Shown: positions 56,601-64,000 of the stretch, in pieces
Numbering within the stretch: the first letter of the stretch is position 1
Layout: each line of letters opens with the position of its first letter
Assembly (NCBI GenBank): GCA_947044365.1
Contig: OX345637.1
Span: 10,095,576 to 10,159,575, forward strand
Length of the DNA: 64,000 bases
Direction: 5' to 3'
Source of the DNA: Petrosia ficiformis
Lineage: Eukaryota > Porifera > Demospongiae > Haplosclerida > Petrosiidae
Notes under the pieces: model-generated
Told to the model about the DNA's origin: nothing
Databases searched by the model: none
The model's input: the letters and a program-made list of their open reading frames with translations, nothing else
Translations under genes and position numbers: made by a program

Positions 56601-59600
56601 AATGCATTAATGACGCCACAAAGTGGACATAAAAAAATGAACTGATGGATCAATGGCAACCTTTAAATACTAGGGCTGGAACTGATACCCGATTATCTGC
56701 ATAATTATCCATGAACTGAACATTTGGATCTGTTTCTTTGTATCTAGGTACCCATTTAATGTTTGCACATGCACAGAAACAAATGAAATCAAAATTGCAA
56801 TAAAGTGTTTTACCAGCTTTTTTGGCCTGTAGAGTGCAGAATGATCGTAAAACACCAATGCTGCTTGTATAAACATTTACTGCAGTTGATTACCGCGAAA
56901 AAGGTGAGGTACATGTACATGTAATACTGTATACATGTGTACATGTATTTCAGTGCAAACAAGTCATGAATATTTAGAGCAATTATCCAGGTACCCAACA
57001 CTTATTGTGAACTGATATTTGGATAGGATCTGTCCAGCTCTAGAAAATATTAAGTTCAGCTGTTTTGTCTAGGAAGCCAACAACTACAAAAAGCAATAAT
57101 TATTATTTGTCTTCTTGAATGTCAAATTCAGTTGGCTCCTTACAAAATGGCTGAATAGTTTTTGATGCAAAAGTCCTGACCAATTAATAAACACAAGGAT
57201 AATAAACATATCACACATCGAGTCGTACTATACAATGTACAGATTCATGATGATCTGAAAATTAGGATGTGATGACTTTATATATATGCATACATGTACA
57301 TGTAGTTTAATGTCATAAGGGTGATGAAAAAACAATAGCGGACTGATGAACGAGTATTAACAGTGCATCACAATATGAAATGGTGTTTCAATTAATGGAG
57401 TACATGTATTAATCCTGTCAACTCCATGGAAACTTGCTGACTTACGTTTTTCCTCTAGGATAATATCTGACATACTCTCCTAAATCATGAGCTGCCACAG
57501 CTATTGCTGTGTTGTTTTGAGATTCTTTCAGAATAGCCACCAAATGTCTGGAAATAAAGAATAGTTATATATGGATTAAGCCAGTCTATAAACACACAAT
57601 ACATTTGTATTTTAGTACCTCAGTAAGAAATAATCTTTATCATTTAGTCTCACAACATTTTCTCTCTATAATTAAGAAGTAACAAAATGTTTGATTAATG
57701 AAGAGAGAAAGAGAGGGACAGAGAGAGACAAGCTTAGACAGACAGAAAGAGACAATGATTAAAAGTCAGAGATAGTCAGAGAGAGACAGAGATCACAGAT
57801 CCTGCATACCCAAAATTTATCAGATTTGTGTACGGGACTCCACTCTAATCGACCAGACTTGACTTCAGCTGCATACTCATCAAAAGAACTAAAATATAAA
57901 ACATTGCATTATGACTGTTATTTCATGTACACATGTATACATGTACAAAAATACATTATTTCGTGCATTTTAACATTTTAACAATCAGGTTGAAGTGAGA
58001 GAAATGATCCTACACACAATGGCTATTATTAATATCAATACCTCAAGTCCTGTAGTGAAAGTTTGAGCTTCTCTTGTAAGAATTCAACATCTTCTTCAAA
58101 ATCAGTATCATCAAGTGACTTTGATTCCAAGACATTTAATACCTTATGGAAAAATGTTACATGTGTATTTGTACATGTACATGTAAATGAAGCCAAATGA
58201 AGCCAGATGAAATAAATCATTGAACAAGACTGGGAAAAATTGTCACTAAATTTTCATTTGTGTAATTCATGACATGAACTACACAATGTTAAGTGTAATC
58301 TCCTAACATGTACATGTATAAACATGTATTCATTTAAATACATGTACATTTAAACTAAGTGTATGCTCTTCCATATACATGTATCTGAATCAATACATGT
58401 ATAATATACATGTACATGTACATGAGCTTACACTTTAATTTAAATGTACATGTACATTATACATGGTTTCATTCAGATACATGTACCTAAATTTCAAAAT
58501 GGGTACAGGGAACATGTACATTGTATAACATGAATAGTGTGACTTACTGGCAGAGCTCTAAAATGAATCATCTCAGCTGCATATTTCTCAGCAACATCTG
58601 AGTCAGATTTAACAATCAGATTCTGTGGAGAGAAAGAGCAGGAAAAAAAAAGTAATGTCAGAGGTCTAGGTTTCGGGTTTATAAAGAGAACCCATATGAA
58701 ACATTTACCTGCCTCAGTGTTCTCACCAGGATTTGCAAATGATTATATACACATGTAGATGCAACAAGTAATTACCATAGCAAAGTGTGTACTGCGCAAC
58801 CATCTGCAGTACACACATATAAATGCTTCAATCAAATTACATGATACTATCATCATTACTATTAAATCATTGGATTAGTTGCTTACATGGAAGTATGTTT
58901 TTGTTATTAAAAAAAAGAGGATGCACAGCACACTAAGCCAAGTGCCCGTGAAGCAGCGATTTTTAGTATGACAACAATGACCAGAGTAGAGTGTTTGATA
59001 CATTTTGAACCATGGCTCAACAATGATTAGTATGTGCGCCATTGGGAATACATATTGAGCCAATTAACAAAGAGTTAATGCTGTTAGTGATAATATAATC
59101 ATAATTAACTGCTCCATATGGCACAATAAGAAAACTCTGCAGTAGTAACTAAAACCTCTTTGTGCCAATGGGCAATGGTGTGCCATATGAGCTTATGTAC
59201 CACAGCTTAAACATAATACTCTATTAACACACATCATGATACATGCTGGTATACACATGTACATGTAAAATACATGTACATGTAGTTTGAAAGGGTATAC
59301 TTTTGTTAGTTTGGTAAGTAAAGGTTACCTAGATTCAATCGTATTTATAGTACATGCAGCAGTATATACCTTGAATGTTGCTAATATTACTCTTTGTACT
59401 TTAGGTCGGCTGGTAGTTCTCAGTACATCACACAATACAACAGCAATAGGGAATCTACATGTACAATGACACACACACTGACTACTAAAGATCAGTTAAT
59501 GTACACAAATGCACATTGTCAGTATACAACATTAGAATAGTAAGAATGTATGAACTAATTGTAGATATGAAATGATAATAATTATGATAATTATGATAAT

Positions 59601-62600
59601 CATCAAGGGGCGAGCCTGAGCAAGCAAGAATTTGAATTTTATACTACATGTACATGTACATGTGGAGAATTGCATGTAGTCAATGAGAATACAGTAACCA
59701 TCCATCCATTGAAGAACATGTAGCATTCAACCAAGATTAAAGAGTATTTGTAGACATGGTTAGGGTGGGGCTATGTATATGCTGTGTTCTGCCAAGGATA
59801 TTTAGAGTAGTGGTTGGATTCTACATTGCATTTAGTGCTGTTTATCTTAATTCTGTCTCAGTAGCCTATATACATGTATGTATTATCTGAGAGGTGGTTA
59901 AATTTATCTGAGTGGTGGTTAATTCATGCTGAGTGATGGTTGTTCCCGACCAGTGTGGGCAGAACACTATACATGTGTGTAATATGTTATAGTTATACTA
60001 ACTCTTTCATTTTGTTCACAATATTATCTTCAAATGATAACATCCACAAACTGAAGATGAGTTCATATTGTAACTGGAATGTGATTCGACAATCCAGAAG
60101 ATCAAGAATTCTATAGACAATTAATAATACAGTAAAAATGACAAGTTAGAACATGGATATTTCTACTCACGGTTTGACACCATTAGCCTCATAGAAAGGA
60201 AGTCTATAGTCTCCTCTTCTTAAGAAACTCATTAGGGCCTTAGTAATACATTCCAAACATTCATTCTAAGAGAATTAAATATTTAAACTACATGTAAATT
60301 AGTGGACATTAGAAAATCATATAACAGTAAAAGTAGAATTACACAAATGTACATCAAGTTCAAACCGAGCTCTTTTTCAGATGCAGTTCACATATACATG
60401 TACATGTAGAGTGTGGTTACCATGGTGATCGAACTCACAAACATGCCTTAAAAACTGTGAGTTTGACCTGGATAACTGCACTACATACATATGTACATGT
60501 AAGTACATAAGAAGCTTTATCTGCACGTTTCCATAGCAAATTTTCATAATATAATGAGTCGGTTCAACTTATTGTAATTATTCTTTAGCACTGTTACAAT
60601 ACTATAGTACATGTACATATAGGAATTATAGATACATACATGTATACTATTAGCTCAAGTACTATACAGTGCAGTACAGAGTTAATTAGATATTATTGTA
60701 CTGTAGTGGTAAAGTAATTGAAATGTAATTAATCACCTACATGTATTTATAATGGTAAAATTAATTTAAGTATATGAAATAATTCATACTTAATATTTAC
60801 TATTCTAAAGTACTCACATTTTGTTTCAATTGTGCAATTGACCATCCTAGAAACTGATTTAAATCATCTGACCTCAGTAGTTCAGGGGAACAAGATACAA
60901 ATCGAGCTAAACAAAGACATGCCTACACAACAAATATAAAAATATATAATTAATTAACTACAGTGTATTTTGTGAGTGATGTACACTCTACTTTGAATGT
61001 ACTACACAGTATTACACCTTAATACTATGCTATCACATACAAATGTAAAGGGAATTTACACATTACTAAGTCAATTATAATCATCACAATAGCTACACGA
61101 CAGGTGTAGGTCAAGTTACATGTAGTTGGAGATACAGGTATTTGTGTTGTCAAACATGACAGTAATGGCACAGCATATACCAGTCCTTTCACTACTCATT
61201 GTGAATAATTTACAGCTTGTAAAATAACACGAATAATAAATTGCAAACCTGCGACTGACAATAGTTGTCTTGTCTACCAAGAAGACTGAGCAATAGATAT
61301 ATTAGTGATCTCCTGAAATTTATAAAACATAACATGTAACACATAACATGTCATACAGACATAGACACGCAAACATACAGACATACAGACACACACAGAC
61401 AGACATAGACATTTGGCATTCAAATATTAACCAGAGTTTCTTTCAGGGGGGGGGGGGGGGGGTAGGGGGGGCAAAGGGGGGCTATAGCCATTCTCTTGGA
61501 TCTGGTTTGCCCTCCCTTGGAAATGACTTAAGTGTGATTGAAATTTTTTTAATGGTTGAACAGTGAATATATAATCATAACCTACACAACTACTCTTCTA
61601 TTCTGTCTATTCCATATATTTACAATATTTTGTAAGTCTATGTCACAGTTTCTCTGGTGATTGTGCAAGTTCATGTGGGAACTTTCTGTAGTGTAGGTGA
61701 AACCTACCTGACATGACCAAAGGTAGCCAACATCTAAAATGGGTGTGGTTTTGCAAAGTGGGTGTGGCTAGGGCAAAACATTTCCAGCTTGCATGCAGAT
61801 ACCCTTCCCCCTATAGTTTTACAAACCTTTTTTTTGCCCCCTTATATAGAAACCCCGTATTCACCTAATGTTTGTAGTCTGGTGTAGAACCTGACCTGCT
61901 AACAGTACTCAAAATTTGAGTGTAGTTTTGTGTGTATGTGGTAACTACGGTAACCAATTTTTTATCAACTTACTCTTCATCTTCTCTCATTAGTAACTTT
62001 GCTGTATTCAAATCCTAATAGATAGATAGATAAAAATAAATTTTACAATACAAATATGACAATACATTATCCAGTACTCTGGCTATAAATAATGTAGTTT
62101 GAACAAAGCAGTTAGAAACCACTAGTATGGAACTGTAGTTTTGAAGCCTCTAAATGTTAACTTTAAGGTATACCTAAATGATAGTGTATTTTTGGATTTT
62201 TTGCAATACAAACCATTTTCAGTAATTGATTTACTGTACATGTACATGTACATACATGTGCATACATTGTATGTAGTTATGGCCCTCATATTAAGTGTAT
62301 ATATGTGAAATAGCTTTCGAAAGGTGACACTCTCCAGCAAAATGATTTTGATCAAACGTTTACTCTCAATTGCTTGCCATTCCACTATTTTGTACAGGAA
62401 GTCAATGAAATTAAGTATCCATGAACTCAGGAAGAGCTACATGTACATGGATTAATAAGCTTCTTAGATACTCAATTTCATTGACTTAAAAATAGTAGAA
62501 TAGCATATGATAAAGAAGGTAAACATTTGATCAAAACTATTTCGTGGGAAAGTACATGTATCCCTTTTCAAAGATTAGAAATATATATAATATCTTCAAA

Positions 62601-63103
62601 AGCTCACCTCTGTAATGTCTGATAACAATGTCATTATGAACTGTAGTTTCTCTCTGGAGTTAAAATTAGATAGCAATGACTTGAATAGCTCAAAACACTG
62701 ATTTGAACAAGAGAAGAAGAGGTAAGTAGACAAGAGAGGAAGAGAAGAAATAGTAAATAAAATATTTTGTTGATTAATTATCTCAGTCAAAGGTTACAAC
62801 ATGTAGTCAAATCTTTAGCTGCTAAGTCAAACAGTACCACATGGTCTACAATCTATATCACTGATCACATGATCAATGACTAAACAAGTAATCAAATAGA
62901 AATCAAACAGTACCACATAGTCTACAATCTACAGTCTACAATCAGTGTACACATTTACATTTACATACTGTACATGTACATATACATTTCAGTTCACACT
63001 AACTAGTTTAGGGTCTTTCTTTATGACAAAACTCCTTTCTGCTTCACTGACTCCGATAAGACTGTCACCAAATTTAGCAGCTTTTTGGTTCACTTGTTTA
63101 CTC
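53614..63103 (-). CDS. ATP6V1H: V-type proton ATPase subunit H (C-terminal ~413 residues, 15 exons; start not found)
   Basis: Exons on minus, all in phase: 63103-63004, 62697-62608, 62014-61974, 61312-61249, 60922-60818, 60265-60171, 60110-60003, 59454-59370, 58622-58548, 58142-58042, 57888-57810, 57665-57619, 57547-57446, 55670-55557, 53650-53614. Hallmarks: YEANGVKP and [54 protein letters not shown] (in pieces), [36 protein letters not shown], and the end [12 protein letters not shown]. This is the regulatory subunit at the V1-Vo interface that makes ATP hydrolysis productive and silences free V1; N-terminal HEAT-like domain then a C-terminal domain. The animal protein is about 480 aa; the first exon must end with two bases of a codon and was not found up to 64000. 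The last two introns hold minisatellites and a MITE. Terminal coding exon is only 37 bases. Confidence 0.93.
54118..54605. repeat. 58-bp tandem repeat in the last ATP6V1H intron
   Basis: TGAAATTGAACATGAGGGAA recurs with a 58-base period (54191, 54249, 54307, 54365), followed by about eight half-length units (GAGGAATCTGTAAGGAAACA). Open frames on both strands are repeat artefacts. Confidence 0.9.
54862..55488. mobile_element. piggyBac-like MITE in an ATP6V1H intron
   Basis: TTAA at 54858-54861 and 55489-55492. Ends CCCTTTCACGAC and GTCGGTAAAGGG are imperfect inverted repeats starting CCC. 627 bp, no transposase. Different from the element at 6316-6877 in sequence but same target type. Confidence 0.7.
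55735..56640. repeat. 77-bp tandem repeat in an ATP6V1H intron
   Basis: ATAAGACAATGGACTAATGG recurs about every 77 bases (81 where AGAAAGAAAGG is extended by four). About 12 units with graded divergence to the right. Confidence 0.93.
56641..57445. other. remaining intronic DNA of ATP6V1H
   Basis: No exon recognised. Contains TACATGTAC-type palindromes (for example 56910-56945 and 57290-57305). Confidence 0.5.
58975..59205 (-). repeat. dispersed repeat shared with 2800-2965
   Basis: On minus it carries AAGCTCATATGGCACACCAT, TTATCACTAACAGCATTAAC and TTGGCTCAATATGTATTCCC in the order of 2800-2965. It lies in the ATP6V1H intron between exons 58548-58622 and 59370-59454. It also contains an internal inverted pair (CCATATGGCACA, TGTGCCAATGG). 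Confidence 0.55.
59784..59967. mobile_element. MITE, copy 2 of the CAGTGTTCTGC family
   Basis: Starts GTGTTCTGCC and ends GGGCAGAACAC; interior matches 1922-2127, including ATTATCTGAGAGGTGGTTAA and the repeated TGGTGGTTA. Inserted in an ATP6V1H intron. Confidence 0.65.
61432..61857. mobile_element. poly-G-ended MITE, copy 1
   Basis: Left end CAGAGTTTCTTTCAGGGGGG with a long G run; right end, reversed, CGGGGTTTCTATATAAGGGG. Resembles the element at 63480-63840 in its terminal pattern. No coding. Boundaries approximate. Confidence 0.45.
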
Positions 63104-63479
63104 CTGATTGTGGATAGATGGATGTAGAGACGATAAATATATAGATAGATGAATAAATAATAGACTAAGTATAGACTATTGGATATTTAGAACAGATGAT
63201 GGATGAATGAACAGATGCAAAACTAACTCATCAGTGAATAATAAACTACTGATCGTTTTGTAATGTGACATTACAAACTTAATAATGTGAAGTACACCGT
63301 ACTTTGAATGTACTACACAGTATTACACCTTAGTACTATGCTATCACATACAAATGTAAAGTGAAATCGCACATTACTATGATTACAGTACAAAGTAGTA
63401 CTATAGTATTACTTAAAAGTACAGTTGACTATCACGTGTACAATGTAGCTCACATCATAGTATGCAAACTTAACAAAGT

Positions 63480-63840
63480 CAGGGTTTCATTTAGGGGGGG
63501 GGGGCAGGGGGGGGGCATTCGCCCCCTCTTGCTAGAGTCTTGCCCCCCCCTTGGGAATTTGGTTGCCCAAAAATATTAACTAGCAGGTGTGCAAGGATAG
63601 CACCAATTAGCAGCCACTGGACTATTTTGGGTTTAAATAGTATCTCAAACAGTTACATCACTGTCGTCTGAAAATGCACCAGAAATGACCTCAGAGAGTC
63701 GAACACCCGAAAAATCCCTGGGGGAGCATGCCCCCCCAGACCCCCCTAGGCAGTGAACACCAACCCTATACGTCGCCCCCCCAAAGTTCTCAACATTCAA
63801 CTTTTGCCCCCCCTTGACAATTTTTCTAAATGAAAGCCTG
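63480..63840. mobile_element. poly-G-ended MITE, copy 2
   Basis: Ends CAGGGTTTCATTTAGG and CTAAATGAAAGCCTG are inverted repeats (about 14 of 15 matching), each followed inward by G/C homopolymer runs. Flanked by AAAGT on both sides, a possible 5-base target duplication. 361 bp, no coding. Lies upstream of the first ATP6V1H exon found. Confidence 0.65.
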
Positions 63841-64000
63841 AAAGTCAGGTACTTTACACGTGTATACTCTTATAATAACTTGTTTTTCCACTCTTCTTAC
63901 TTTTAAGTTTCTCATGCCATTGTAATATCTTTCAGCTACAACAAATATTAGTTGAAGTTTCATTTCTTGCTATTAATTATCCACTAACAGTGTGACCAAA
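63841..64000. other. upstream edge of the window
   Basis: A minus-strand exon-like segment (63945-63904, splice-like AG before CTGAAAG and AAAGTAAG after) does not join ATP6V1H in phase. No supported feature. Confidence 0.35.

Noticed and set aside
63904..63945. Possible first ATP6V1H exon
   Set aside because: Its splice-like borders give phase 0, while the exon at 63103 needs two bases of a codon from the preceding exon; other frames contain stops.

Overview
The window is eukaryotic and almost certainly metazoan. Genes are split by short GT-AG introns (often 45-60 bp), the DNA is AT-rich, and it carries a DIRS-type retroelement, several MITEs and many minisatellites. It also carries DNAAF3, a cilia gene, and V-ATPase subunit H. 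The gene style and an expanded Ig/FN3 receptor family fit a demosponge (Amphimedon-like). The species is an inference; the sequence does not prove it.

Layout. 1-4280: gene-poor DNA with dispersed repeats. 4281-38190: a tandem cluster, mostly on the + strand, of one receptor family. The unit is a signal-peptide exon, an Ig-like exon, an FN3 exon, a second FN3 split over two exons, three to five short Ser/Thr-rich stalk exons, and one exon with a transmembrane helix and a ~50-residue tyrosine-bearing tail. I rebuilt four full-length open copies by checking phase at every junction: 10943-13700 (474 aa), 13994-16669 (460 aa), 18739-21389 (468 aa) and 27710-30713 (483 aa). Between them lie at least nine broken, truncated or inverted relatives. 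One copy (22058-23565) is cut by a DIRS-like retrotransposon (about 23563-27410) and reads in frame into its gag-like ORF.

39063-40544: a single-exon GT14 (core-2/I-branching) glycosyltransferase on +. 41242-50970: a complete 14-exon DNAAF3 gene on minus (456 aa, every junction in phase), whose introns hold several unrelated minisatellites, including a 53-bp satellite with a higher-order period. 51371-53476: minus-strand relatives of the receptor family, one with a stalk exon amplified five times as a 135-bp tandem repeat. 53614-63103: ATP6V1H on minus, 15 exons with the N-terminal exon(s) not found; its introns hold further minisatellites, a piggyBac-like MITE and other MITEs.

DNAAF3, ATP6V1H and the glycosyltransferase are ordinary conserved genes. 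The receptor cluster is the unusual part: conserved tails and membrane-proximal FN3 exons, divergent membrane-distal Ig exons, uniform phase-1 exons, recent segmental duplication, many pseudogenes and a promoter motif shared by several copies. This resembles the general architecture of animal allorecognition or innate-receptor complexes, but a recognition role is inference.
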